From the NCBI GenBank assembly GCA_002350805.1, contig DEFO01000060.1, forward strand, positions 1 through 17,401: a stretch of DNA of 17,401 bases, given 5' to 3'. This stretch comes from Prevotella sp. UBA2850 (GTDB lineage Bacteria > Bacteroidota > Bacteroidia > Bacteroidales > Bacteroidaceae). The notes under the pieces were generated by a model that was not told the DNA's origin, did not search any database, and saw only the letters and a list, made by a program, of their open reading frames with translations. Positions 6,766 through 14,506 of this stretch are shown here, one piece after another (within the stretch, counting starts at the first letter, position 1; every line of letters starts with the position of its first letter). Both the position numbers and the translations under genes were made by a program.

Positions 6766-8688
6766 ATGTCCGTACAGTCATCCATTCAGTCACTCATGCA
6801 GCAACGGTTGCTGCTCCAGCTGGAGTATGAAACCGAGAAAGAGGCTTTCCGCAAACAGACCGAGACCATCGGACTGGCGCGGAAGGTGAAGCGCGGTGAC
6901 GCCTGGTGGCCGGTGAAGACAGGCAAGAGCTACTATAACTCGATGAACCAGCTGGCACTGGAGATTCACCGTACGGCCGACGACGACATTGAGCACAACT
7001 TTGAGTATGGCAGGCCGGTGCGATTCTTCACCAGCCGGACCGACAGCCCCATCAAATACTTCAACTTCACGGCCACGGTGAGCTATGTGGACGGCGACCG
7101 CATGGTGGTCATCGTCCCCGACAACAACCGCCTGCTGGAATTGCAGAATGCCGAAGGGCTGGGAGTGCAACTGTTTTTCGACGAGACCAGCTACCGCCTG
7201 ATGTTCGAGGGCCTGGACCGTGTCATCAAGGCACGCGGCAACCGGCTGGCCGAACTGCGCGACTTGTTCTACTCGCATCGCCCCTTCGGCCACTATACGT
7301 TTGCGCCCATGGCGTTTCCCTACCTTAACAAGACTCAGGAAGAGGCGGTCAACGAAGTACTGCGCGCCAAGGATGTGGCCATTGTGCACGGACCGCCGGG
7401 CACAGGCAAGACCACCACACTGGTAGAGGCCATCAACGAGACGCTGATGCGCGAGAGCCAGGTGCTGGTGTGCGCACAGAGCAATATGGCTGTGGACTGG
7501 ATTTCGGAGAAGCTGGTCGACCGCGGCATTCCCGTGCTACGCATCGGCAACCCCACGCGCGTGAACGACAAGATGCTCAGCTTTACCTACGAACGGCGCT
7601 TCGAGGCACATCCCGACTATCCGCAGCTGTGGAGCATCCGCAAGGCCCTGCGCGACCTGCGGGAACATCGCCGGCGCGGCGACTCGTCATTCCACCAGAA
7701 GGTGGAGCGCCTGAAAAGCAGGGCCACCGAGCTGGAGGTGCGCATCAACGGCGAGCTCTTTGGCGAGGCACGCGTCATTGCCTGCACGCTGACGGGCTCT
7801 GCCCACCGCCTGCTGCAGGGACAGAAATACAATACCTTATTTATAGATGAGGCCGCCCAGGCACTCGAGGCCGCCTGCTGGATTCCCATCCGCAAGGTGT
7901 CGCGCGTGGTATTGGCGGGCGACCATTGTCAGCTGCCGCCCACGGTGAAGAGCATTGCCGCCCTGAAAGCCGGTCTGGGCAAGACGCTCATGGAGCGCAT
8001 CGCCGAGAACCATCCCGACGAGGTGAACCTGCTGAAGATACAATATCGCATGAACGAACAGATTATGCGGTTCTCCAGCGACTGGTTCTACCACGGACAG
8101 GTGGAGAGTGCGCCGTCGGTGAGACACCGTGGCATACTGGACTACGACATCCCCATAGAGTGGAGGCAGGCCTCTATCGACGACGAGGGTACGCCGCCCG
8201 CCGAGGAGTTTGTGGGCGAGAGCTTCGGGCGCATCAACAAAACCGAGGCCCAGCTGACGCTCGACACGCTGCAGCGGTATTTCGAGAAGATTGGCAAACA
8301 GCGCGTGCTGGACGAGCGCATCGACGTAGGTGTCATCTCGCCCTACCGTGCCCAGGTGCAATATCTGCGGCAGCAGCTCCGCAAGCGCGAGTTCTTCAAG
8401 CCCTTCCGCCACCTCATCAGCGTCAACACCGTGGATGGTTTCCAGGGACAGGAGCGCGACATCATCGTCATCTCGCTGGTGCGCAGCAACGACGAAGGAC
8501 AAATTGGTTTCCTTCGCGACCTGCGCCGCATGAACGTGGCCATCACGCGAGCCCGCATGAAGCTCATCATCATGGGCAACGCCTCAACCATGACGCGCCA
8601 TCCCTTCTACCGCAAGCTGTACGAATATGTGCAGAGCCTGAACCGTGACGGACTGGACAGTATGCCGGAAATCGCCGTTTCCGACTGA
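6766..8688 (+). CDS. SF1 helicase, UPF1/SMUBP2-like AAA domain protein
   Basis: A 640-aa superfamily 1 helicase with the motif set of the UPF1/IGHMBP2 (SMUBP-2) group: a Q-motif-like NKTQEEAVNEVL, Walker A GPPGTGKTTT (K215), motif II DEAA (361-364), motif III AGDHCQLPPTV, motif IV-like QYRMNEQIMRF, VGVISPYRAQVQYLRQQL, motif V VDGFQGQERDIIVISLVRSN and motif VI NVAITRARMKLIIMGN. The N-terminal 180 residues form the beta-barrel-like region seen in this group (RFFTSRTDSPIKYFNFTATV). It is predicted to unwind DNA or RNA using ATP; the substrate is not determinable. Start 6766 has AAGGG 5 nt upstream. The length suits a complete protein. It ends 8 bp from the convergent stop of the next gene. Confidence 0.93.
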   Translation: MSVQSSIQSLMQQRLLLQLEYETEKEAFRKQTETIGLARKVKRGDAWWPVKTGKSYYNSMNQLALEIHRTADDDIEHNFEYGRPVRFFTSRTDSPIKYFNFTATVSYVDGDRMVVIVPDNNRLLELQNAEGLGVQLFFDETSYRLMFEGLDRVIKARGNRLAELRDLFYSHRPFGHYTFAPMAFPYLNKTQEEAVNEVLRAKDVAIVHGPPGTGKTTTLVEAINETLMRESQVLVCAQSNMAVDWISEKLVDRGIPVLRIGNPTRVNDKMLSFTYERRFEAHPDYPQLWSIRKALRDLREHRRRGDSSFHQKVERLKSRATELEVRINGELFGEARVIACTLTGSAHRLLQGQKYNTLFIDEAAQALEAACWIPIRKVSRVVLAGDHCQLPPTVKSIAALKAGLGKTLMERIAENHPDEVNLLKIQYRMNEQIMRFSSDWFYHGQVESAPSVRHRGILDYDIPIEWRQASIDDEGTPPAEEFVGESFGRINKTEAQLTLDTLQRYFEKIGKQRVLDERIDVGVISPYRAQVQYLRQQLRKREFFKPFRHLISVNTVDGFQGQERDIIVISLVRSNDEGQIGFLRDLRRMNVAITRARMKLIIMGNASTMTRHPFYRKLYEYVQSLNRDGLDSMPEIAVSD

Positions 8689-8696
8689 TCCGGCTA

Positions 8697-9641
8697 CTAC
8701 CATTTGCGCTTACTCACCCAGTCGGGCTCGTCGAAACTCTGCCTTCCTATAGCCAACGGGATAGCCACCACAAGCGCCAACGACGCTATTTCGCCAACAA
8801 TCAGTCCCGACGACTTGCCGCTTCGGAATCCGAAACATTGCTTTCCACCCAGGGCATGCGGAAAGAACGTGCGCAATGCGCCATCCTTGCCGACACCCTC
8901 CGAGCCACCCACGACGATTGACGAGACATAGTCAGTCACATAGGCGCGCACCGGATGGCTGCCATCCTCGTTGAGACTATACTGCACATCAGCCGCCAGC
9001 GTCAGCGGAGAAGCCTCCGCCGCATACGCCCTGCGGTCACCTTTCTTAAATTTCTTGCCGTTGTCCGAGTCCGTCGCTGCGCCTGCCGCCGTCGAGGGCG
9101 AGAGGAAAGCACCACGGCACTTGCTGCTGAACAGCGAGCCGTCGCGGCCCACGCGTATCATATCCTTGCGCATTAGCTGTGGCAGCCTGCTCCATTCATA
9201 CACCACAGTCGTGCCGTGTGGAGCCACGGGCATGATGCGACGGTCGTAAACCGTCTGGCTATTGGTGTGCGACTCACCACTGATCCATGCCACATGACGG
9301 GTGTCCTGCTCCACCGTTCCGTAACCTTGTGTGTGAGTCTCTGTATGCGACGACGGAACGAACATCGTTACCGACTGCCCGTTTACCCAGGCAAAAGAGC
9401 GGCCACGGTCTACGAAAATCACCTTGTCAGTCAGATTCTCTATCTCTACAATGGCATGTCCGGCGGGCGACAACACTAGTCGCACTTCCACATTCCCGTC
9501 ATGGCATACTTCGCTCCCTGTACCCGACATGTAACAATAAACACCCACACGGCGGGCAGAGGCTGCAGGGTGAGCACCTAGAACAACCACAAACAATAAA
9601 ATCAGCCTGACGAACCGGCTTGTCAATAGTGTTTTGCTCAT
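8697..9641 (-). CDS. unknown secreted/membrane-anchored protein
   Basis: A 314-aa protein with a signal peptide (RLILLFVVVLGAHPAASA, cleavage likely after ASA) and one hydrophobic segment near the C-terminus (about 279-299, GLIVGEIASLALVVAIPLAI), followed by a short tail ending SKRKW. The predicted layout is a periplasmic body anchored by a C-terminal membrane helix. The mature part has a beta-rich stretch (VRLVLSPAGHAIVEIENLTD, KVIFVDRGRSFAWVNG) that could be an Ig-like fold, and a poly-Gly/Ala linker around 185-195. I do not recognise a named family. It is convergent with the helicase gene (stops 8 bp apart) and has its own promoter box at 9674-9682. Confidence 0.75.
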   Translation of the reverse strand: MSKTLLTSRFVRLILLFVVVLGAHPAASARRVGVYCYMSGTGSEVCHDGNVEVRLVLSPAGHAIVEIENLTDKVIFVDRGRSFAWVNGQSVTMFVPSSHTETHTQGYGTVEQDTRHVAWISGESHTNSQTVYDRRIMPVAPHGTTVVYEWSRLPQLMRKDMIRVGRDGSLFSSKCRGAFLSPSTAAGAATDSDNGKKFKKGDRRAYAAEASPLTLAADVQYSLNEDGSHPVRAYVTDYVSSIVVGGSEGVGKDGALRTFFPHALGGKQCFGFRSGKSSGLIVGEIASLALVVAIPLAIGRQSFDEPDWVSKRKW

Positions 9642-9673
9642 ACCTATTTCTGTTTTGTTTCAATTATCTTACT

Positions 9674-9682
9674 GCAAAATTA
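9674..9682 (-). promoter_or_regulatory. -7 box for the 8697-9641 gene
   Basis: TAATTTTGC on the minus strand, 32 bp upstream of the start at 9641, matches TAnnTTTG. No clear -33 TTTG is present 19-20 bp further upstream. Confidence 0.45.
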
Positions 9683-9711
9683 CACATATCTCGCGACATC
9701 TGTGGAGGAAA

Positions 9712-9732
9712 TTCCCTATGCGTGATAGGGAA
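9712..9732. repeat. perfect hairpin in the 9642-10068 intergenic region
   Basis: TTCCCTAT (9712-9719) and ATAGGGAA (9725-9732) form a perfect 8-bp stem with a 5-nt loop. It lies between the divergent promoters of the membrane protein gene and blaI and begins a stretch that continues to the 21-bp repeats at 9844-9906. The block looks like a dispersed intergenic element and not a gene. Confidence 0.6.
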
Positions 9733-9843
9733 AAGCCTATGTTTTTGCTTCCCCCCTGCAATCGTCGGAAAAGAAAAGCAAAAGCAGTCTTTGCGTCAAT
9801 AGCAAGTAGCGACAGGGCGGTTTGCAAGCCTGTTCATGCCATA

Positions 9844-9906
9844 ACGGCATCTTTTACAACACAAACAGCATCTTTTGCAACGCAAACGGCATCTTTTGCA
9901 ACACAA
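9844..9906. repeat. three 21-bp tandem repeats
   Basis: Units at 9844-9864, 9865-9885 and 9886-9906 (consensus ACGGCATCTTTTGCAACACA plus A) differ at only one to three positions. Because 21 is divisible by three, the overlapping plus-strand frame 9634-9924 reads TASFTTQ, TASFATQ, TASFATQ. That frame has no ribosome site and no recognisable family, so I treat it as non-coding repeat DNA. Confidence 0.75.
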
Positions 9907-9956
9907 AATGCAAACAAAACTTAACACACGGCACAAACTAATTAATTTTCTTTAAT

Positions 9957-10002
9957 AACTAAAACTTTTAGTTGTATATAACTATATTTTTTAGTTACTT
10001 TG
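9957..10002 (+). promoter_or_regulatory. blaI-blaR promoter with dyad operators
   Basis: AACTAAAACTTTTAGTT (9957-9973) is a perfect dyad around a central base. It overlaps a second dyad TAGTTGTATATAACTA (9969-9984). A TTG (9972-9974) lies 20 bp before TTACTTTG (9995-10002), an acceptable Bacteroidota -7 box. The operators therefore sit on the promoter and could block it when bound. BlaI/MecI repressors bind dyads of this kind as dimers and autoregulate their operon; assigning these to the BlaI at 10069 is inference. The leader to the blaI start is about 60 nt. Confidence 0.6.
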
Positions 10003-10068
10003 TGGTCAGATATTGATTTGACACGCATCGACGAAGACAAAACCAAGAACGAATAACAACAAGGAAAG

Positions 10069-10425
10069 ATGAAGAAACTGACAAATAAGGAAAAAGAGAT
10101 TATGGAGCTCTACTGGCAGCACGGCCCGATGTTTGTGCGCGAGCTGCAGGAGCATTATGCCGAGCCCCGTCCACACTTCAACACGCTGTCCACCATGGTG
10201 CGCCTGCTGGAGAAAAACGGTTTTCTGGGCCACAAGCAGTTTGGCAACACCTATCAGTATTATGCGCTCGTCAGCGAGAAAGAGTACGGGCGAAGTTCGC
10301 TGGCAGGTGTCATCCACAACTACTTCGACAACTCATACCTGAGTGCCGTATCCTCGTTTGTGAAGGAAGAGAAAATCTCTGTAGACGAACTGAAACAACT
10401 CATCGAACAAATAGAGAATGACTGA
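10069..10425 (+). CDS. blaI: BlaI/MecI/CopY-family transcriptional repressor
   Basis: A 118-aa protein of typical family length. Residues 1-80 form the winged helix: LTNKEKEIMELYWQHGPMFV, then FNTLSTMVRLLEKNGFLGHK (recognition helix and wing) and QYYALVSEKEYG. The C-terminal 35 residues are the dimerisation helices, where BlaR-type proteases cleave in the family. It is predicted to repress its own operon from the dyads at 9957-9984. It overlaps the sensor-protease gene by 8 bp, so the two are translationally coupled. The overlapping partner strongly supports the BlaI call. The controlled stress (beta-lactam or other envelope damage) is unknown; no beta-lactamase gene is in the window. Confidence 0.92.
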   Translation: MKKLTNKEKEIMELYWQHGPMFVRELQEHYAEPRPHFNTLSTMVRLLEKNGFLGHKQFGNTYQYYALVSEKEYGRSSLAGVIHNYFDNSYLSAVSSFVKEEKISVDELKQLIEQIEND

Positions 10426-12403
10426 CTTTCTGATCTACGACCTGAAGGTGGCCGCGCTCATTGCCGTGTTCTACATGTTCTACCGGCTGTTGCTCAGCCG
10501 TGAGACGTTCCACCGGCTCAACCGCATGGTGTTGCTGACGACGGCCGTGGCCTCGTTTGTGCTGCCACTGTGCATCATCACGCTGCATCGGACGGTGCTG
10601 ATGCCCGTGCCCGAGGTGACCGACACCATGGAAACGGTTATGGTGGAAGTGGCCGAAGAGCCCACGCCGTGGTGGCAGATAGCGCTGCCCGTGGTGTTCT
10701 TCGCCGGCATGGCCGTGACGGTGGGCCACACCCTCACGTCGGTAGCGAAAGTCATTCTGCTCATCCGCCGCAGCGAGAAGCATCCGCAGGAGGACGGCAC
10801 GGTGGTCTGTGTGACCGGCCGCGCAGACATGCCGCCATTCAGCTGGATGCACTATATAGTCATGAATCGTAGCGACTACGAACAACAAGATGCCGCTATA
10901 CTCGCTCATGAGCGGGCACACATCCGACTAGGCCACTCGTGGGACGTGCTGCTCGCCGACCTGCTCACTGCCCTGCAATGGTTCAACCCCGCCATGTGGA
11001 TGCTGCGTGCCGACCTGCGCGCCATTCACGAGTACGAGGCCGACCGGGCAGTGCTCTCTCAAGGCATCGATGCACATCAATATCAATATCTGCTTATTAC
11101 CAAAGCCGCGGGCATTGGCGGGTACTCCATTGCCAACGGCATCAGTCACAGTACCCTAAAAAACCGAATCAACATGATGTTACATAAACCATCCAACCCC
11201 AAGAACAGCCTGAAACTGCTGGCCTTGCTGCCCATCGTGGGCATGGTGCTGGCCACGAACGCACGCACCGTGACCGACGTCACCTATGTGAATGGCGACA
11301 ACTCATCAGAAGTCATTGACGAACAGGCAGTCGCTGCCACGCCGGCAGCTACGCCACAAACCGACGACAAAGAGAAGAAGAAAGAGGTGATTGTCGACCT
11401 GAATTCCGAGACGCATCCTTTGGTCATTGTCAATGGCACGGAGATGCCTTACGACAATTTTGTGTCCATCAGTCCGAACATTATCAAAAGCATCACGGTG
11501 CTGAAAAACAAAGAGGCGCTGACCAAGTATGGCGAAAAGGGCAAAGACGGAGTCATTCTGGTGGAGATTGAGGACCATCCCAACCAGAAAGGCCACGAGC
11601 CGTTCCTGCTGAAGGGTCTGGTGATTGACGAGAAGAAGGAGCCGGTGGTGGGCGCCATCGTCAGAGTGAAGGGCACCAAACAGGGCACGGTGACCGATGT
11701 GGACGGCCGATACACCATCGAAGTGGCCGACGGAGCAACCATCGAGGTGGCATACGTGGGCATGGAGACGGCCACGTTTACGACCTCAAAAGCCATCGCT
11801 GAAAGCCGGACCACAGCCATTGTGCTGAAGAAAGACGGCTCGGACGAGCCTGTAAAGTATGAGGCCACACTGACATACAACGGCACCGACAACGACAAGA
11901 GCTACGACGTGGTGGACCAGATGCCCGAGTTTCCTGGAGGTGTGGGGGCACGCATGCAATACCTTGCCAAAAACGTGAAATATCCTGTAGAGGCACAACG
12001 GAAAGGACAACAAGGCAATGTGGTGGTGAAATTCACCGTAGAAAAAGACGGCAGCATCACCAACAGCCACATTGTGAGAAGCATTTCTCCGCTGCTGGAT
12101 GCCGAGGCGCTGCGCGTCATCAACGCCATGCCGAAATGGATTCCCGGCCGACACCACGGAAAAGCTGTGAGCGTGGGATATGTACTGCCCGTCAGCTTCG
12201 TGCTGCAAAAGGCCAATGGCAAGACGGAAATTGCAGCCGCCATCGACAAGGGCGACGACGTGACCTTCGTGCTCGACGGCGTGACGGTGGTGGGAAAAGA
12301 GCTGCTGGACATCATCGATCCCGACAAAGTGGAGTCGATGTATATCGACAAGAGCGAGAAGAGCAAACCCGTGATCAGAATCAATACCAAGAAAAAGAAA
12401 TAG
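10418..12403 (+). CDS. BlaR1/MecR1-like M56 sensor protease with regulatory-like and TonB C-terminal domains
   Basis: A 661-aa inner-membrane protein. Residues 1-125 hold hydrophobic spans (VAALIAVFYMFYRLLL; MVLLTTAVASFVLPLCIITL; ALPVVFFAGMAVTVGHTL). The M56 zinc protease core follows, with HERAH at 164-168 (HExxH) and HEYEADRAVL at about 204-213 supplying the third ligand. A further span (KLLALLPIVGMVLA) ends the sensor part. The C-terminal half is periplasmic: a plug-like segment (SITVLKNKEALTKYGEKGKD), a carboxypeptidase-regulatory-like domain from about 396 (GTVTDVDGRYTIEVADGATI), a TonB C-terminal domain at about 502-598 (MPEFPGG, then YPVEAQRKGQQGNVVVKFTV) and a second plug-like piece at the end. 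This layout is known in Bacteroidota. On signal it is expected to cleave or inactivate BlaI. The TonB part suggests contact with outer-membrane receptors (inference). Confidence 0.9.
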   Translation: MTDFLIYDLKVAALIAVFYMFYRLLLSRETFHRLNRMVLLTTAVASFVLPLCIITLHRTVLMPVPEVTDTMETVMVEVAEEPTPWWQIALPVVFFAGMAVTVGHTLTSVAKVILLIRRSEKHPQEDGTVVCVTGRADMPPFSWMHYIVMNRSDYEQQDAAILAHERAHIRLGHSWDVLLADLLTALQWFNPAMWMLRADLRAIHEYEADRAVLSQGIDAHQYQYLLITKAAGIGGYSIANGISHSTLKNRINMMLHKPSNPKNSLKLLALLPIVGMVLATNARTVTDVTYVNGDNSSEVIDEQAVAATPAATPQTDDKEKKKEVIVDLNSETHPLVIVNGTEMPYDNFVSISPNIIKSITVLKNKEALTKYGEKGKDGVILVEIEDHPNQKGHEPFLLKGLVIDEKKEPVVGAIVRVKGTKQGTVTDVDGRYTIEVADGATIEVAYVGMETATFTTSKAIAESRTTAIVLKKDGSDEPVKYEATLTYNGTDNDKSYDVVDQMPEFPGGVGARMQYLAKNVKYPVEAQRKGQQGNVVVKFTVEKDGSITNSHIVRSISPLLDAEALRVINAMPKWIPGRHHGKAVSVGYVLPVSFVLQKANGKTEIAAAIDKGDDVTFVLDGVTVVGKELLDIIDPDKVESMYIDKSEKSKPVIRINTKKKK

Positions 12404-12413
12404 AACCATCTCA

Positions 12414-12438
12414 GGGGGGGCTATCCGAACGCCCCCTT
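12414..12438 (+). terminator. GC-rich hairpin after the blaR-like gene
   Basis: GGGGGC (12416-12421) pairs with GCCCCC (12431-12436) around a 9-nt loop, 12 bp past the stop codon. The T-run after it is short (TTCATT), so termination may be moderate. Confidence 0.55.
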
Positions 12439-12495
12439 CATTAGAACAAAGAAAATCTCTCTCGTTAGCAGGTTTACCCGTTTTCTCTTTCTCTC

Positions 12496-12727
12496 AATGA
12501 AGGTACTGGCGCCCGAAAGCGAAAAGAAAAACAAGTTTTCCTTTTGTGCTTTGCCCGCTTAATTGTACCTTTGAATAAGGTACTTGCGCTCGAAAACGAA
12601 AAGAAAAACAAGTTTTCCTTTTGTGCTTTGCTCGCTAAATCGTACCTTTGAATAAGGCACTTGCGCTCGAAAACGAAAAGAAAAACAAGTTTTCCTTTTG
12701 CGTTTTGCTCGCTTAATCGTACCTTTG
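12496..12727 (+). repeat. three tandem 77-78 bp units, each with a promoter
   Basis: Units at 12496-12573, 12574-12650 and 12651-12727 are about 90% alike (the first has one extra base). Each contains an imperfect inverted repeat (AAAAGAAAAAC / GTTTTCCTTTT) and then TTTTG, 19 bp and TACCTTTG. The -33/-7 pairs are 12542-12546/12566-12573, 12619-12623/12643-12650 and 12696-12700/12720-12727. The array fills most of the 341-bp gap after the blaR-like gene. All three point at the HAD gene; only the third is next to it. Confidence 0.85.
12696..12727 (+). promoter_or_regulatory. promoter of the HAD operon (third repeat unit)
   Basis: TTTTG (12696-12700), a 19-bp spacer and TACCTTTG (12720-12727), ending 17 bp before the ATG at 12745. 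It is a textbook Bacteroidota promoter and is present three times in tandem; upstream copies could add read-through transcription. Confidence 0.8.
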
Positions 12728-12744
12728 CCAGAAAAAAGAGAACA

Positions 12745-13443
12745 ATGGGTAAACTTCATGATATAAAAGTGGTGGCTTTCGATGCCGACGACACGCTGTG
12801 GGACTGCCAGACACACTTCGACGAGGTGGAACGGCAGTACTGCCGCATTCTCTCGCCGTGGGCCGACGCGGCCACGGTGAGCCGCCGGCTGTTTGAGACC
12901 GAAGGCAAGAACATGCCCGTAACGGGCTATGGCTCTAAAGCTTTCACGCTGTCGTTGCTCGAGAATGCCGTCAACATCAGCGACGGAGAGATTACCGCCC
13001 GCGAACTGATGCGCATCCAGGAGCTGGGCATCAGCCTGCTCAACCTGCCGGGTACGCCCCTGCCGGGTGTGCGCGAGACGCTGGAGAAGCTGAAGGAAAA
13101 AGGGCAATACCGCCTCGTGGTGTTCACCAAGGGCGAGATTATGGACCAGGAAGGCAAGCTGATGCGGTCGGGCTTGTGGGATTTCTTCGACCGCGTGGAG
13201 GTGGTCTCTAACAAGACCACCCGCCAGTACCGTGAACTTTGCGAGACCTTCGGCATCACCATCGATGAACTGCTGATGGTGGGCAACTCGTTCAAGAGCG
13301 ACATCGAGCCCGTCATCAAACTGGGAGGCCGTGCCGTTCACATTCCTTTCCATGCCGTATGGGCGCACGAGGTGACCGAGGAATACGACCACGAGAACCT
13401 GACTGTCATCAGGCATTTCAGCGAGATATTAGACCTGTTGTAA
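12745..13443 (+). CDS. HAD-family hydrolase
   Basis: A 232-aa cytoplasmic protein of the haloacid dehalogenase superfamily, probably a phosphatase. Motif I is VVAFDADDTLWD with nucleophile D13 and acid D15, motif II VVFTKGE with T128, motif III K157 in VVSNKT, and motif IV VGNSFKSDIEP with D186. The residues between motifs I and II form a helical cap (subfamily I-like). The substrate is unknown. The frame is open upstream to 12661 inside the promoter repeat, but ATG 12745 is chosen because it follows the promoter and gives a normal HAD N-terminus. It heads a tight plus-strand operon with the lipoprotein gene at 13466. Confidence 0.88.
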   Translation: MGKLHDIKVVAFDADDTLWDCQTHFDEVERQYCRILSPWADAATVSRRLFETEGKNMPVTGYGSKAFTLSLLENAVNISDGEITARELMRIQELGISLLNLPGTPLPGVRETLEKLKEKGQYRLVVFTKGEIMDQEGKLMRSGLWDFFDRVEVVSNKTTRQYRELCETFGITIDELLMVGNSFKSDIEPVIKLGGRAVHIPFHAVWAHEVTEEYDHENLTVIRHFSEILDLL

Positions 13444-13465
13444 ACGTCTTAGCGGAAAAACGAAA

Positions 13466-13951
13466 ATGAGAAAACTGCTTCTGAGTGCCCTCTGCGGGCT
13501 GGCTGCGGGTCTGTGGCTGCTGACGGCTGCCGCTTGTAAGAGCAAGACGGCCGACGACATACGTGCCCTGGCGCACAAAGAACTGCAGCAGACGGCACTG
13601 CGCTATGCGAAGAATGCCAAAGACCTGAGGATAACAGCCATTGAGGAGGTGTTCTGCTCGAACGAGGCGTGCATTCTGGACTTCACCGGAAAGAGCATCG
13701 ACGAGAACGGGAAACCCGCCGAACAGCGCATGGAACTCGTCTATTACGACAATCCCCGCAAGACGGGAAAGGCGCGCAAGATGACCCTCATGTATCCTGT
13801 CAGGGCGCGGGCGGCGATGGTGGCGGGCGCTATGGAAGGATACGGTAGTGCTGCCGAATTCCTGCCCGTGTACCATCATGCGGGCATGGACACTATCAGC
13901 AGACCCGTTCACACAGTAAAAGACATACACCCCTTAGAACAAAACATATAG
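13466..13951 (+). CDS. small lipoprotein of unknown function
   Basis: A 161-aa protein with signal peptide MRKLLLSALCGLAAGLWLLT and lipobox AAAC (Cys at 24). The mature part is mixed alpha/beta (DIRALAHKELQQTALRYAKN; VFCSNEACILDFTG; MELVYYDN) with no family I recognise. Two Cys in CSNEAC could bind metal or form a disulfide. It lies 22 bp after the HAD gene and 3 bp before the next gene, so it is a middle member of the operon. Confidence 0.72.
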   Translation: MRKLLLSALCGLAAGLWLLTAAACKSKTADDIRALAHKELQQTALRYAKNAKDLRITAIEEVFCSNEACILDFTGKSIDENGKPAEQRMELVYYDNPRKTGKARKMTLMYPVRARAAMVAGAMEGYGSAAEFLPVYHHAGMDTISRPVHTVKDIHPLEQNI

Positions 13952-13954
13952 ACT

Positions 13955-14353
13955 ATGCTACAACGCGATTATTTCCTGCGCATCATTCAGGAGTTCATGG
14001 CCGCCCTGGCCAAGTTTTTAGAGAAGAAAGAGGCTGAGGAACAGCGCGACGATGACCTGCGCGAACTCTACCGTCAGTACGTGGGCACCTACGACTTGCG
14101 CAACTTGTCGCTTGACGAACTGCTCGACTATGCCCGAAACGAATGGGACGACGACGAGCGCATGCAACGGCTGGAGATGGTGGCGGAGCTGCTCTATGCA
14201 GAGGGCTGCTACAAACAGGCTCCGTTGCGCCAGCTGCTGCTCGACCGCGCCTATCAGGTGTTCGACTATGTCGATGTGAATGGCAACCTCTTCTCCATCA
14301 CCCGCCGACAGAAGATGACAGCCATCAGGAAGGAACTGAGAACTGAGAGTTGA
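13955..14353 (+). CDS. small cytosolic helical protein of unknown function
   Basis: A 132-aa acidic, mainly helical protein (MLQRDYFLRIIQEFMAALAK; LDELLDYARNEWDDDERMQR; QLLLDRAYQVFDYVD). The opening D-Y-x-x-R-x-I-x-x-x-x-x-x-L-A-K resembles DUF6483-type proteins of Firmicutes, but the match is limited to the N-terminus and is a weak hint only. No signal peptide. It sits 3 bp after the lipoprotein gene, the last of a three-gene operon. Its final codons (KELRTES) lie inside the GAACTGAGA repeat that continues past the stop, so the C-terminus may have been altered by repeat insertion. Confidence 0.65.
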   Translation: MLQRDYFLRIIQEFMAALAKFLEKKEAEEQRDDDLRELYRQYVGTYDLRNLSLDELLDYARNEWDDDERMQRLEMVAELLYAEGCYKQAPLRQLLLDRAYQVFDYVDVNGNLFSITRRQKMTAIRKELRTES

Positions 14354-14370
14354 GAACTGAGAGCTGAGAG
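14333..14370. repeat. short GAACTGAGA-type tandem repeat
   Basis: GAACTGAG repeats with variations (AACTGAGAGTTGAG, AACTGAGAGCTGAG) over 38 bp across the end of the small cytosolic protein gene. Such runs occur between genes in Bacteroidota; function is unknown. Confidence 0.6.
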
Positions 14371-14444
14371 TGGGGAATGCGAGGTGCAATATGCCTTTGG
14401 TGATGGGCAATCGGACACCAGTAACAGGAATGGCTGACGAATAA

Positions 14445-14477
14445 TTTGCAAATATGGGAAAAAATGCCTACCTTTGC
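14445..14477 (+). promoter_or_regulatory. argS promoter
   Basis: TTTG (14445-14448), a 20-bp spacer and TACCTTTGC (14469-14477), 29 bp before the ATG at 14507. A strong match to the phylum consensus. Confidence 0.75.
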
Positions 14478-14506
14478 ACCCTCAAAACAGAAATAAACAT
14501 ACCGGT

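Noticed and set aside
7837..8502. 221-aa minus-strand frame inside the helicase gene
   Set aside because: Antisense to conserved helicase motifs III to VI.
9634..9924. 96-aa frame with TASFATQ heptads as a gene
   Set aside because: No promoter, ribosome site or family; it overlaps the start of the opposite gene. Kept as a repeat instead.
12496..12727. CRISPR array
   Set aside because: Units are 77 bp back to back without unique spacers and contain promoters.
12661..12744. N-terminal extension of the HAD protein (28 residues)
   Set aside because: The extension is translated promoter repeat, and transcription would start downstream of it.
12559..13416. 285-aa minus-strand frame over the HAD gene and promoter repeats
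   Set aside because: Its end is a translation of the tandem repeats and the rest is antisense to the HAD motifs.
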